NCBI RefSeq assembly: GCF_030929595.1
Contig: NZ_JAVFVR010000007.1
Span: 62,001-126,000, forward strand
Direction: 5' to 3'
From: Flavobacterium sp. LHD-85
GTDB taxonomy: Bacteria > Bacteroidota > Bacteroidia > Flavobacteriales > Flavobacteriaceae
Length of the DNA stretch: 64,000 nucleotides
Within the stretch, counting starts at the first letter, position 1. Each line of letters starts with the position of its first letter. Below, piece by piece: positions 30,001 through 39,467 of this stretch. Position numbers and translations under genes: made by a program. The notes under the pieces are model-generated. The model searched no databases, had not been told where the DNA came from, and was given only the letters and a program-made list of their open reading frames with translations.

Positions 30001-33000
30001 GCAATACCGCTCACAGAAACTTTATTTTCAACTGTAAAGGTTTGAACTAATTCAGTTTTATTGCCTGCACAGTCTGTTAGTGTAAAAGTTCTGGTTAAGA
30101 TGTAAGATTCTCCATTACATCCAGTTCCTCCATTATTAGTGTCGCTTACTGTGATATTTACAGCTCCTGAGCAATTGTCTGTGGCATCTTTTATGTCATC
30201 TGGACTTCCTGCTGGAATGTCTGCAGCACTTTGTATGTTCGCAACATCTGCTGGTGCAGTACCTGTTGGAGGCGTAGTATCTCTTACTGTTATAATTTGA
30301 GTATAAGAAACTGAATTTCCTCCACAATCACTTGTAGACCAGTTACGAGTTAAGGTATATTCTGTACCGCATTCGTTTTTAATATCGCTTTTAGTCTCAC
30401 TGAAAACAATTGGTAAGTTTCCATTGCAATTATCAGAAGCTTCCATATTAAATGGCTCTGGAACTGCATCACAAGAAACTGTAATGTCTGCAGGAAGTTC
30501 ACCAGCGAAAGTTGGGTTTGTAGTATCCTGAATTGTAATTACCTGAGTAAAAGTATCAGAGATGTTACCACAGTTATCTTTTACAGTCCAAGTGTTGGTG
30601 TAAGTTCCTGCGTTTGCACAGTTTTCAGAGGCAACAAATGATCCGCTTACTTTCTCGATGTTTAAAACATCTGAATCGCAGAAGTCAGATGCTGCAGGGA
30701 ATTGAGCCTGAGCAGTAGCAAGAGCTTCCGCATCACTGCATTCTAAAGTTACATCTAGAGAGCCAGTAACGGTATTCCATGTTGGCGCTGTTGTGTCCTG
30801 AATAGTGATTACTTGAGTGAAAGTGTCAGAAGTATTTCCGCAGTCATCTTTAACTGTCCAAGTGTTAGTATAAGTTCCAGCATTTCCGCATCCTTCAGTA
30901 GCAACGAACTGTCCGCTTACTTTTTCAATGTTTAAAACATCTGAATCGCATAAGTCAGCAGCTGCTGGGAACTGAGCCTGAGCAGTGGCAAGCCCTTCTG
31001 CATCACTACATTCTAAAGTCACATTTAAAGTGCCTGCAACGGTATTCCATGTTGGCGCTGTAGTATCTTGGATTGTGATTACTTGAGTGAAAGTTTCAGA
31101 AGTATTTCCGCAATCATCTTTAACTGTCCAAGTGTTAGTATAAGTTCCTGCATTTCCGCATCCTTCAGAAGCTACGAACTGACCGCTTACTTTAGTAATG
31201 TTTAAAACATCAGCATCGCATAAGTCAGAAGCTGCTGGGAATTGAGCCTGAGCCGAAGCAAGACCTTCTGTGTCATTACATTCTAAGGTTACATCTAAAG
31301 CTGTTGGAGCAGTAGTCCAAGTCGGAGCAGTTGTATCTTGGATTGTGATCACTTGAGTGAAAGTTTCAGAAGTATTTCCGCAGTCATCTTTTACTGTCCA
31401 AGTGTTGGTATAAGTTCCTGCATTTCCGCATCCTTCAGTGGCAACGAACTGACCGCTTATTTTAGTAATGTTTAAAACATCAGCATCGCATAAGTCAGAA
31501 GCTGCAGGGAATTGAGATTGTGCAGTGGCAAGACCTTCTGTGTCATTACATTCTAAGGTTACATCTAAAGCTGTTGGAGCAGTAGTCCAAGTAGGAGCAG
31601 TTGTATCCTGAATTGTGATTACTTGAGTGAAAGTTTCAGAAGTATTTCCGCAGTCATCTTTAACTGTCCAAGTGTTGGTGTAAGTTCCTGCATTACCGCA
31701 TCCTTCAGTGGCAACGAACTGACCGTTTACTTTAGTTATGTTTAAAACATCAGCATCGCAAAGGTCAGAAGCTGCTGGGAACTGAGCTTGAGCTGAAGCA
31801 AGACCTTCTGTATCGCTGCATTCTAAAGTTACATTTAGAGAACCTGTTTGTGTTGTCCAAGTTGGAGCAGTAGTATCCTCAATTGTGATCACTTGAGTGA
31901 AAGTATCAGAAGTATTTCCGCAATCATCTTTAACTGTCCAAGTGTTGGTATAAGTTCCGGCATTTCCGCATCCTTGAGAAGCTACGAACTGACCGCTTAC
32001 TTTAGTAATGTTTAAAACATCAGCATCGCATAAGTCAGAAGCTGCTGGGAATTGAGCCTGAGCAGCAGCAAGTCCAGTTGTGTCGCTGCATTCTAAAGTC
32101 ACATTTAAAGTGCCAGCAACAGTATCCCATGTAGGAGCAGTTGTATCTTGGATTGTGATTACTTGAGTGAAAGTTTCAGAAGTATTTCCGCAGTCATCTT
32201 TTACAGTCCAAGTGTTGGTGTAAGTTCCTGCATTTCCGCATCCTTCAGAGGCAATGAACTGTCCGCTTACTTTTGTGATGTTTAGAACATCAGTATCGCA
32301 AAGATCAGAAGCTGCTGGAAATTGAGCCTGAGCGGCTGCAAGTCCAGTTGTGTCGCTGCATTCTAAAGTTACATTTAAAGCTGTTGGAGCAGTAGTCCAA
32401 GTTGGAGCAGTAGTATCCTGAATGGTAATTACCTGAGTAAAAGTTTCAGAAGTATTTCCGCAGTCATCTTTTACAGTCCAAGTATTGGTATAAGTTCCCG
32501 CATTTCCGCATCCTTGAGAAGCTGCAAACTGTCCGCTTACTTTTGTGATGTTTAGAACATCAGTATCGCAAAGATCAGAAGCTGCTGGAAATTGAGCCTG
32601 AGCAGAAGCAAGTCCAGCAGTATCACTGCATTCTAAAGTTGCATTTAGAGAACCTGCCTGTGTTGTCCAAGCTGGAGCAGTTGTATCCTGAATTGTGATT
32701 ACCTGAGTAAAAGTTCCAGATGTATTACCGCAGTCATCTTTTACAGTCCAAGTGTTGGTGTAAGTTCCTGCATTTCCACATCCTTGAGAAGCTGCAAACT
32801 GTCCGCTTACTTTAGTGATGTTTGAAACATCGGCATCGCATAAGTCAGAAGCTGTTGGAAATAAAGCTTGTGCTGCTGCAAGACCAGTTGCATCGCTGCA
32901 TTCTAAAGTAGCATTTAGCGAACCTGCTTGTGTTGCCCAAGTTGGAGCAGTAGTATCCTGAATTGTGATTACCTGAGTAAAAGTTCCAGAAGTATTTCCG

Positions 33001-36000
33001 CAGTCATCTTTTACAGTCCAAGTGTTGGTATAGGTTCCTGCATTTCCGCATCCTTGAGAAGCTGCAAACTGTCCGCTTACTTTAGTGATGTTTGAAACAT
33101 CGGCATCGCAAAGGTCAGAAGCTGTTGGGAACTGAGCCTGAGCAGCAGCAAGTCCAACAGTATCACTACATTCTAAAGTTACATTTAAAGTACCGGCAGC
33201 AGTTGCCCAAGTTGGAGCAGTAGTATCCTGAATAGTGATTACCTGAGTAAAAGTATCAGAAGTATTTCCGCAATCGTCTTTTACAGTCCAAGTGTTGGTG
33301 TAAGTTCCAGCATTTCCGCATCCTTGGGAAGCTGCAAACTGACCGCTTACTTTAATGATATTGGTTACATCGGAATCGCACAAGTCAGATGCTGATGGAG
33401 ACATTCCTTGAGCTATAATAAGTCCAGCCGCATCGCTGCATTCTACAGTCGTATTTAAAGAACCGGCAGCAGTTATCCAAGTTGGAGCAGTTGTATCCTG
33501 AATTGTGATTACCTGAGTGAAAACGGAAGATGTGTTGTTGCAGTCATCTTTTACAGTCCAAGTGTTGGTGTAAGTTCCAGCATTTCCGCATCCTTGAGAT
33601 GCCACAAACTGTCCGCTTACTTTAGTGATGTTTGAAACATCAGCATCGCATAAGTCAGAAGCTGTTGGAAACAAAGCTTGTGCAGCTGCAAGTCCCGCAG
33701 CATTACTGCATTCTACGGTTGCATTTAAAGAACCGGCAGCAGTTGTCCAAGTTGGTGCAGTAGTATCCTGAATAGTAATTACTTGAGTAAAAACGGAAGA
33801 AGTGTTATTGCAATCGTCTTTTACAGTCCAAGTGTTAGTGTATGTTCCTGCATTTCCGCATCCTTGAGACGCTACAAACTGTCCGCTTACTTTAATGATG
33901 TTTGAAACATCGGCATCGCATAAATCAGAAGCGGTTGGGAACAAAGCTTGTGCAGCTGCAAGTCCTGCAGCATTACTGCATTCTACAGTTGCATTTAGGG
34001 AACCGGCAGCAGTTGTCCAAGTTGGCGCAGTAGTATCCTGAACGGTAATTACTTGAGTAAAAACGGAAGATGTGTTGTTGCAGTCATCTTTTACAGTCCA
34101 AGTGTTGGTGTATGTTCCTGCATTTCCACATCCTTGAGATGCTACAAACTGTCCGCTTACTTTAGTGATGTTTGAAACATCAGTATCGCATAAGTCAGAA
34201 GCTGTTGGAAACAAAGCTTGAGCTGCTGCAAGACCAGCTGCATTACTGCATTCTACAGTTGCATTTAAAGAACCGGCAGCAGTTGTCCAAGTTGGTGCAG
34301 CAGTGTCTTGAATAGTGATCACCTGAGTGAAAACTGTTGAAGTATTATTGCAATCGTCTTTTACAGTCCAAGTGTTGGTGTAAGTTCCAGCATTTCCGCA
34401 TCCTTGAGATGCCACAAACTGTCCGCTTACTTTAGTGATATTTGAAACATCAATATCGCATAAGTCAGAAGCTGTTGGAAACAAAGCTTGTGCAGCTGCA
34501 AGTCCCGCAGCATTGCTGCATTCTACAGTTGCATTTAAAGAACCAGCAGCAGTTGTCCAAGTTGGAGCAGTAGTATCCTGAATTGTGATTACCTGAGTGA
34601 AAACTGTAGAAGTATTATTGCAAATGTCTTTAGCGGTCCAAGTGTTGGTGTAAGTCCCAGAGTTTGCACATGCACCAGCGGCAAAAGTTCCGCTCACTTT
34701 TGTATAGGTTACGGTTCCACCGCAATTGTCAGTAGCAACAGGAGCTTGATTTTGTGCTGCTGTCAATCCTGCCGTATCGCTGCATTGCAAAGTAGCATTT
34801 AAAGCGCCTGCTTGAGTTGTCCAAGTTGGAGCAGTAGTATCGTTAACAGTTACTATTTTTTCACAAGTAGAACTGCATCCATTTAACGTAGTAGTTAATA
34901 ATAATTTAAACGTTGTATTACAAGTGGAGCCAGCTTGAACCGTTACGTTTTGTAAATTTGTAGCCGATGTAATTGTAGCACCATTTGCAGTTGCCGGAGG
35001 CAAAGACCACGAATAGCTGGTCATATTGGCTGGAGCCGAATAAACATTAGAAGAAGACAAACATACAGGACCACTAGTGCCAGTAATAGAACAAGCAGTT
35101 GGAGTATTTACCGTTACGGTTGCTTCACTTGTCGCAATATTACTTCCAGAGCATAAACCTGAATTAGAAAATATTGCTCTGAATTTTGTGGTTTGTGTTA
35201 AATTGCCAGTATTATAAGCTGTTAAGCCTACAGTATTAGCAATATCTACCCAAACTGAAAATGGAGCAACAGATGATTGCCATTTAATTACATTAGAACC
35301 AGCATTGAGACCTGTTATTGTTAAAGCAGCACTAGCTCCTGAACATATAGTTGAGTTGGGTCCAACTGTTCCTTTTAGTGGAATTCCAAAAGTAAGTGGA
35401 GTATTAGTACATAGACTTGAATTAGGTGAGTTACCACTAACAGAAGCTAATTTTGTAACGTTAATTACGCCAGGATTATTGGGATCACAAATGTTAATTC
35501 CCAAACTTCCAAAAGGAATATTAAACTCTAAAAATGTAGAACCAGAATTACAATTGGCATTACCCGATTTAGCACCAAGACCTGGAGGGATAACATTAGT
35601 TTGAGTTTTAACATTGCCATTTCCCGTATATAAAGTAAAACCATTTCCGTTAGAATTAATTTCTAAGATATATTCAGCACCAGCTACAGTAATGGTTCCT
35701 CCAAATGAATCTGATGTTAATCCTGTTGCTGGATTATTATCGGTATCTAAGTACAATCTAAAAAGTGCCGAACCACCATTCCCAATGTCCATACCTAATC
35801 TTAAAACTTGATTTTGGGTATCAACTTTAGCGCGAATCGTCCCAATGTTACATGTTGAAGAAGGGTTAGCTAATATAACTGTGCTATAAACTGTTCCAGT
35901 TGCATATTCATCACCACCTGAACCAGGGCCAGGACAGTAATTGCCATCATATGTATTCTGAGAATAGCCACTTGTAATAAATATTAAAAGCAACGTAATA

Positions 36001-36047
36001 TAAACGTACTTAATATTAATATTCATGAAATAAGTAATGTTTTTCAT
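27063..36047 (-). CDS. Giant repeat adhesin with T9SS type B sorting domain
   Basis: The 2994-residue protein has a signal peptide (GYSQ near 31), a unique N-terminal region to about 210, and an Ig-like stretch. About 16 units follow, mostly exactly 90 residues (270 bp) apart, from about residue 407 to 1845; most carry four Cys (ECS, DLCD, GCGN, DDCGN). After more divergent HYR-like units come an SdrD-like region with DTNSNGIQDEW and DANNDGAV (about 2090-2330) and cadherin-like VANDD segments (about 2380-2780). The C-terminal type B domain includes NAFSPNGDNINDFF and VEIYNRWG. It is probably a surface adhesin secreted by the T9SS with the PorP/SprF partner. ATG at 36026 is an alternative start. 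Confidence 0.93.
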   Translation of the reverse strand: MKNITYFMNINIKYVYITLLLIFITSGYSQNTYDGNYCPGPGSGGDEYATGTVYSTVILANPSSTCNIGTIRAKVDTQNQVLRLGMDIGNGGSALFRLYLDTDNNPATGLTSDSFGGTITVAGAEYILEINSNGNGFTLYTGNGNVKTQTNVIPPGLGAKSGNANCNSGSTFLEFNIPFGSLGINICDPNNPGVINVTKLASVSGNSPNSSLCTNTPLTFGIPLKGTVGPNSTICSGASAALTITGLNAGSNVIKWQSSVAPFSVWVDIANTVGLTAYNTGNLTQTTKFRAIFSNSGLCSGSNIATSEATVTVNTPTACSITGTSGPVCLSSSNVYSAPANMTSYSWSLPPATANGATITSATNLQNVTVQAGSTCNTTFKLLLTTTLNGCSSTCEKIVTVNDTTAPTWTTQAGALNATLQCSDTAGLTAAQNQAPVATDNCGGTVTYTKVSGTFAAGACANSGTYTNTWTAKDICNNTSTVFTQVITIQDTTAPTWTTAAGSLNATVECSNAAGLAAAQALFPTASDLCDIDVSNITKVSGQFVASQGCGNAGTYTNTWTVKDDCNNTSTVFTQVITIQDTAAPTWTTAAGSLNATVECSNAAGLAAAQALFPTASDLCDTDVSNITKVSGQFVASQGCGNAGTYTNTWTVKDDCNNTSSVFTQVITVQDTTAPTWTTAAGSLNATVECSNAAGLAAAQALFPTASDLCDADVSNIIKVSGQFVASQGCGNAGTYTNTWTVKDDCNNTSSVFTQVITIQDTTAPTWTTAAGSLNATVECSNAAGLAAAQALFPTASDLCDADVSNITKVSGQFVASQGCGNAGTYTNTWTVKDDCNNTSSVFTQVITIQDTTAPTWITAAGSLNTTVECSDAAGLIIAQGMSPSASDLCDSDVTNIIKVSGQFAASQGCGNAGTYTNTWTVKDDCGNTSDTFTQVITIQDTTAPTWATAAGTLNVTLECSDTVGLAAAQAQFPTASDLCDADVSNITKVSGQFAASQGCGNAGTYTNTWTVKDDCGNTSGTFTQVITIQDTTAPTWATQAGSLNATLECSDATGLAAAQALFPTASDLCDADVSNITKVSGQFAASQGCGNAGTYTNTWTVKDDCGNTSGTFTQVITIQDTTAPAWTTQAGSLNATLECSDTAGLASAQAQFPAASDLCDTDVLNITKVSGQFAASQGCGNAGTYTNTWTVKDDCGNTSETFTQVITIQDTTAPTWTTAPTALNVTLECSDTTGLAAAQAQFPAASDLCDTDVLNITKVSGQFIASEGCGNAGTYTNTWTVKDDCGNTSETFTQVITIQDTTAPTWDTVAGTLNVTLECSDTTGLAAAQAQFPAASDLCDADVLNITKVSGQFVASQGCGNAGTYTNTWTVKDDCGNTSDTFTQVITIEDTTAPTWTTQTGSLNVTLECSDTEGLASAQAQFPAASDLCDADVLNITKVNGQFVATEGCGNAGTYTNTWTVKDDCGNTSETFTQVITIQDTTAPTWTTAPTALDVTLECNDTEGLATAQSQFPAASDLCDADVLNITKISGQFVATEGCGNAGTYTNTWTVKDDCGNTSETFTQVITIQDTTAPTWTTAPTALDVTLECNDTEGLASAQAQFPAASDLCDADVLNITKVSGQFVASEGCGNAGTYTNTWTVKDDCGNTSETFTQVITIQDTTAPTWNTVAGTLNVTLECSDAEGLATAQAQFPAAADLCDSDVLNIEKVSGQFVATEGCGNAGTYTNTWTVKDDCGNTSDTFTQVITIQDTTAPTWNTVTGSLDVTLECSDAEALATAQAQFPAASDFCDSDVLNIEKVSGSFVASENCANAGTYTNTWTVKDNCGNISDTFTQVITIQDTTNPTFAGELPADITVSCDAVPEPFNMEASDNCNGNLPIVFSETKSDIKNECGTEYTLTRNWSTSDCGGNSVSYTQIITVRDTTPPTGTAPADVANIQSAADIPAGSPDDIKDATDNCSGAVNITVSDTNNGGTGCNGESYILTRTFTLTDCAGNKTELVQTFTVENKVSVSGIATNVSCQGESDGSIAVTSTPGATVVITNQNNEVVGNTNLPAGTYTLTATSSVNTENEICTATATVVITEPNYRVKISGQIINVDTNTPLANVPVTLIPQGTTTGPIQMRITGADGMYSFTGMPAGSYLVQVQDANLNSAYQLYPIDSSLFFTTLEECAFQVHNFQYGASTLPVLGDYVWYDTNSNGIQDEWYDANNDGAVTKNIPDSNGAVDYSQWEWIDLNGDGSFAGPLNVGELNAGGFGNALSPNVIVDGPNGYHKDIIIGIAGYWRDRPESENPYGQYTVKLVRDANFDTMAANLGFTGLVKVIPSMSAKNIAGKTSKAQLHTVCKTTTDSGYVVTVTPEDLVHLDLDFGVSCKEYKDIVANDDSAGPIAGVNHTTTNVLNVLPNDTLEGNPITASDVIITTVTPNEFLQLNADGSVDVLPNAPVGTLTMVYQICEADQTDNCDTATITVTIEAPVMTVTATSICVNDVPYLDYTVTPGNFTPINGVTIAWADSNNNVVTTMTDLPLNGRVLWPGAVVDDQGKGIDWPGWIFENNRWIEGADGFEKLRPTANVTLSLNPSQTITVSYPPADPFCTARPTFAIVANDDTPAPIIGDSGQTNVINVLTNDTLNGSTVNINDVTLTTAVADPTGSLTLNPDGSVNVAPNTQGGTYTLTYQICEKADFGNCDTAIVTVTIISRVVANDDTYSNIGCNSFGLVGNILSNDLKGRTPVTLELVSFTLLTEGNNTKTDPNITVDASGNVNVSSLTPAGTYTYSYTICDKLSSENCDSATVTIIVLPQGVIETTSTACTDDSTLINLSNLLPEGSPLTGVWQDRSNTNALQGGILNPFGLALGNYTFEYIIADERCPRSIVLNMEINDDCRVLACGNVLVHNAFSPNGDNINDFFKIDNIDDTTCYPGNSVEIYNRWGVLVFETTNYNNTTNAFDGTSRGRTTVKQSDGLPTGTYFYIINYKSLDGNNNVQEHKLDGYLYLSK
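30511..34825 (-). repeat. Tandem 270-bp coding repeats in the adhesin gene
   Basis: The phrase encoding PTW recurs at 34561, 34291, 34021, 33751, 33481, 33211, 32941, 32671, 32401, 32131, 31861, 31591, 31321, 31051 and 30781, always 270 bp apart. The first unit (34825) is 264 bp from the next, and the last boundary (30511) is divergent. Units in the N-terminal half share SLNATVECSNAAGL; those in the C-terminal half share LDVTLECNDTEGL-like phrases. Confidence 0.95.
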
Positions 36048-36861
36048 AATCTCTAATTTTTTAATCTTTAGTAAATTTATTTTGAGATTCTTTGAGTTAT
36101 AATCCGTTTTAAGTGATTATAAATTGCCTAGGCTTGTTCTTAATTAAAATTTAGTAGTGACTTAAAGATTGGGGCTGTAGAAAAAATGAGTGTTTTTTGT
36201 TTTTTTAGGTTTAGGTTAATGTTCAGTAAAAATCTCAAGAAGATGGAAAAACTGTTCTATTCATTTAAATGGGACAAATAGGTTATTAATCACATCATAC
36301 ATTTCTAACAAAAAAATAACTTACAATTTTGACACTTTTTAGGACCGTTCAAGTGACACTTTTTTATTCTTATAAATTGTTTCTCTGTTTTGTGATATAT
36401 TTAATATTTTAACAGAATCAAAGTTATATTAGAGTTTTTCTAATACGATTTTTTTATCTGTAACTAACCTAAAAACTCGTTGAAGTGTTGTTTTTTTGTC
36501 AAAAAATGACTGAAAAACACTTTTTTTTAACTCAAAAAAGTAAAATTTTTCTTCTCCTTTTTTTGCTTTATTCATGATATTAAGTTTTTTTGTAGTGTAT
36601 TAAATGATTAATAATCAGGTATTTAGTTAATTTTTTAGAAGATTGCAGAATATCGACTAAATACTAATTTTATAGATGAAGTACATAAAATGACAAAAAG
36701 CGGCTTTTCTAATTTTTGTAGTCCAAAAGTTTTACAGGTGATTTATTCTTGTTAAAATTTTGTTATAATGTTAACGGAAATAAAAAAAAGAAAAGGTTTG
36801 AAATTTCTTTTGTAAATTAGAACTTAATTAAAAAATTACCTGCGAATCAGGTTTTTAAAAA
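36048..36861. other. 814-bp gene-free AT-rich region between divergent operons
   Basis: No gene is seen. The region must hold the promoters of the adhesin operon (reverse) and the polyphosphate operon (forward), but no full -33/-7 pair was found. CAAAGTTA at 36419-36426 is a reverse-strand TAACTTTG box without a -33 partner. A direct repeat TGACACTTTTT occurs at 36330-36340 and 36354-36364, and several poly-T tracts surround it. Confidence 0.5.
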
Positions 36862-37356
36862 ATGCTACTTATGAAAAATCTTATATTAATTCGTCATGCG
36901 AAATCTAGCTGGGAAGCACCACTAAAAGATTTTGATCGTCCATTAATGAAAAGAGGAATTTTAGATGCGCATGATGTTTCATTAAATATTTCAGAGTATC
37001 TTCCAAAAACGTATATTATTTGGAGCAGTACTGCCGCGAGAGCTACAGAAACTGCTTTGATTTTTGCGCAAAACATATCTTATCCGTTAGAAAGCATTAT
37101 TTTTAGGGATGATTTATACACTTTTGATGAGAAGCAACTCGAAAAAGTTATTAAATCATGTGATAATAGTTTTGAAAGCGTTATTCTTTTCGGACATAAC
37201 GAGGCTATTACAAATTTTGTTAATAAATTTGGGGATGTTTTTATAGAAAATGTACCAACTTCAGGCTTTGTTTCGTTACAGTTTGATGCCGAAAGTTGGG
37301 ACACGATCCATAAGGGCAAAACACATAAAACTATTTTCCCCAAAGATTTAAAATAA
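36862..37356 (+). CDS. SixA-like histidine phosphatase
   Basis: The 164-residue protein begins (M)LLMKNLILIRHAKSSW, the RHG-type phosphatase motif with its catalytic His, and has the second His in ILFGHNEAITNF (about 112-123). SixA proteins dephosphorylate phosphohistidine, for example on histidine-kinase phosphotransfer domains. The start may be the second ATG at 36871. It is followed after 5 bp by ppk1, so the two are co-transcribed; a link between phosphohistidine and polyphosphate turnover is plausible (PPK uses a phosphohistidine), but unproven. Confidence 0.85.
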   Translation: MLLMKNLILIRHAKSSWEAPLKDFDRPLMKRGILDAHDVSLNISEYLPKTYIIWSSTAARATETALIFAQNISYPLESIIFRDDLYTFDEKQLEKVIKSCDNSFESVILFGHNEAITNFVNKFGDVFIENVPTSGFVSLQFDAESWDTIHKGKTHKTIFPKDLK

Positions 37357-37361
37357 TTACA

Positions 37362-39440
37362 GTGTACGAACAGAAATATATCGATAGAGAAAAAAGCTGG
37401 TTAGCGTTTAATGCAAGAGTACTTCAAGAAGCAGGAGACAATACAGTGCCACTTTTAGACAGACTGCGTTTTGTTGGAATTTTTTCAAACAATTTAGACG
37501 AATTTTTTAGAGTTCGGTACGCAGCTATTCGGCGATTAAGTCTCTCAGGCATTTCTGGCGAAAAATATTTAGGTGGTATTTCTGCCCACCAATTAATTAA
37601 AGATATTACCGAAATCGTAATTCAGCAGCAATCTGAAAGTTTGCGTATTCTAGGAAATATTGAGGCTGAACTTGAATCTGAGAATATTTTTATTATCAAT
37701 GAAACGCAGATCACACCAAAACAGGAGTGTTTCTTAAAAGATTTTTATACCCAAAAATTAAGTCCAGAATTGGTAACTATCATTTTAAATGATTTGGCCG
37801 TTTTTCCAATTCTAAAAGATACATTAGGATATTTGGCAGTTCGTTTAGAGTTGGCCAATGATGAGGTTCGTTATGCCTTAATTGAAATTCCAAAAAACAT
37901 CAACAGATTTGTTGTTCTTCCTTCTGAGGACGAAAAACAATATGTTATTTTGATAGATGATGTTATTCGTTTTAAACTGAAAAACATCTTTAATATATTC
38001 GATTACAAGAGCGTTTCTGCTCACATGATTAAAATTACCCGTGATGCGCAATTGGATATAGACAGTGATTTGAGTAAAAGTATGCTCGAAAAAATCGCTT
38101 CGTCTGTAAAAGACCGCCGAATTGGAGAGCCTGTTCGTTTTATTTACGATAATTTAATTGAAGAAGATACCCTGCAATTTTTCTTGGATAAAATGAAAAT
38201 TGTAGAAACAGATAGTATAATTCCAGGAGGAAGATATCATAATCGTCGCGATTATATGAGTTTTCCAAATCTTGGTAGATACGATTTGTTGTACAAGCCA
38301 AACGAACCGTTGCCAGTTCCTGGCTTGAACCTTGAAGGGAGTATTCTTGAAAAAATCTCTAAAAAAGATTATTTGGTGCACGCGCCTTACCAGTCATTCT
38401 CTTATCTGACTAAGTTTTTGCGTGAAGCGGCTTTAGATCCAAAAGTTACAAGCATTAAAATTACCTTATATCGTTTAGCTAAGAATTCACAAATTATCAG
38501 TTCGCTGATAAATGCGGCCAAAAACGGCAAAAGGGTAGTAGTGCAAATCGAACTTCAAGCACGTTTTGATGAAGCTTCGAATATTTCGTATGCAGAACAA
38601 ATGCAGACAGAAGGAATCGAACTTATTTTTGGTATCAAAGGATTGAAAGTGCACAGTAAGATTTGTGTAATTGAAAGAATGGAGGAAGGTAAAAACCGTC
38701 GTTACGGATTCATTTCAACGGGAAACTTCAACGAAGCAACAGCAAAAATTTATACCGATGTAACGCTTTTTACTTGTCATCAAGGAATTTTAAAAGATAC
38801 ATCAAAAATATTTGAGTTTTTCGATATCAATTATAGAGTCCATAGATACAAACATTTAATCGTATCGCCTCATTATACAAGAACTAAATTCATCAAACTA
38901 ATTGATCGTGAAATTCTTCATGCATTGGCCGGAAGAAAAACACACATCAAATTAAAAATGAATAGTTTGTCTGATTTTAAAATGATCGATAAATTATATG
39001 AAGCAAGTAATGCGGGAGTGAAAATCCAGCTTCAGGTAAGAGGAATATGTTCTCTAATTCCAGGAATTCCAGGAATGAGTGAAAATATTGAAGCTATAAG
39101 TATTGTAGACAATTACTTAGAACATTCGAGAGTTTATATTTTCGGAAATGCTGGTTTAACTGAAGTTTACATTTCTTCTGCCGATTTTATGACCAGAAAT
39201 CTTGATGGCAGAGTCGAAGTAACCTGTCCGATTTACGATCTTGAAATCAAAAAAGAATTGATTGATAATTTCAATATTGCATGGAAAGGAAATGTAAAAG
39301 TGAGATATCACTCCTATAAATTAGATAATAAATATAAGCCTAAAAATCATCATGCCCCATTTAGAGCACAATTTGAAACCTATAAATATTATCAGAATAA
39401 AGTAGCGATACTTGAAGAGGTTCCTCAAAAAGTAAATTAA
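37362..39440 (+). CDS. ppk1: Polyphosphate kinase 1
   Basis: The 692-residue protein starts at GTG (M-YEQKYIDREKSWLAFN) and covers all PPK1 domains. The active-site His is in LKVHSKICVI (His431, the phosphorylated residue) and a second conserved His is in EHSRVYIF (His588); FNEATAKIYTD lies between. PPK1 reversibly makes polyphosphate from ATP. The GTG start follows the SixA-like stop codon by 5 bp, so translation is probably coupled. The next gene is the exopolyphosphatase. Confidence 0.96.
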   Translation: MYEQKYIDREKSWLAFNARVLQEAGDNTVPLLDRLRFVGIFSNNLDEFFRVRYAAIRRLSLSGISGEKYLGGISAHQLIKDITEIVIQQQSESLRILGNIEAELESENIFIINETQITPKQECFLKDFYTQKLSPELVTIILNDLAVFPILKDTLGYLAVRLELANDEVRYALIEIPKNINRFVVLPSEDEKQYVILIDDVIRFKLKNIFNIFDYKSVSAHMIKITRDAQLDIDSDLSKSMLEKIASSVKDRRIGEPVRFIYDNLIEEDTLQFFLDKMKIVETDSIIPGGRYHNRRDYMSFPNLGRYDLLYKPNEPLPVPGLNLEGSILEKISKKDYLVHAPYQSFSYLTKFLREAALDPKVTSIKITLYRLAKNSQIISSLINAAKNGKRVVVQIELQARFDEASNISYAEQMQTEGIELIFGIKGLKVHSKICVIERMEEGKNRRYGFISTGNFNEATAKIYTDVTLFTCHQGILKDTSKIFEFFDINYRVHRYKHLIVSPHYTRTKFIKLIDREILHALAGRKTHIKLKMNSLSDFKMIDKLYEASNAGVKIQLQVRGICSLIPGIPGMSENIEAISIVDNYLEHSRVYIFGNAGLTEVYISSADFMTRNLDGRVEVTCPIYDLEIKKELIDNFNIAWKGNVKVRYHSYKLDNKYKPKNHHAPFRAQFETYKYYQNKVAILEEVPQKVN

Positions 39441-39467
39441 TAATAAATACCAATTTCAAATCATAAA

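Noticed and set aside
30511..34825. Regular repeats that could suggest a CRISPR array
   Set aside because: The units are 270 bp, in frame and encode a protein; there are no short identical repeats with unique spacers.
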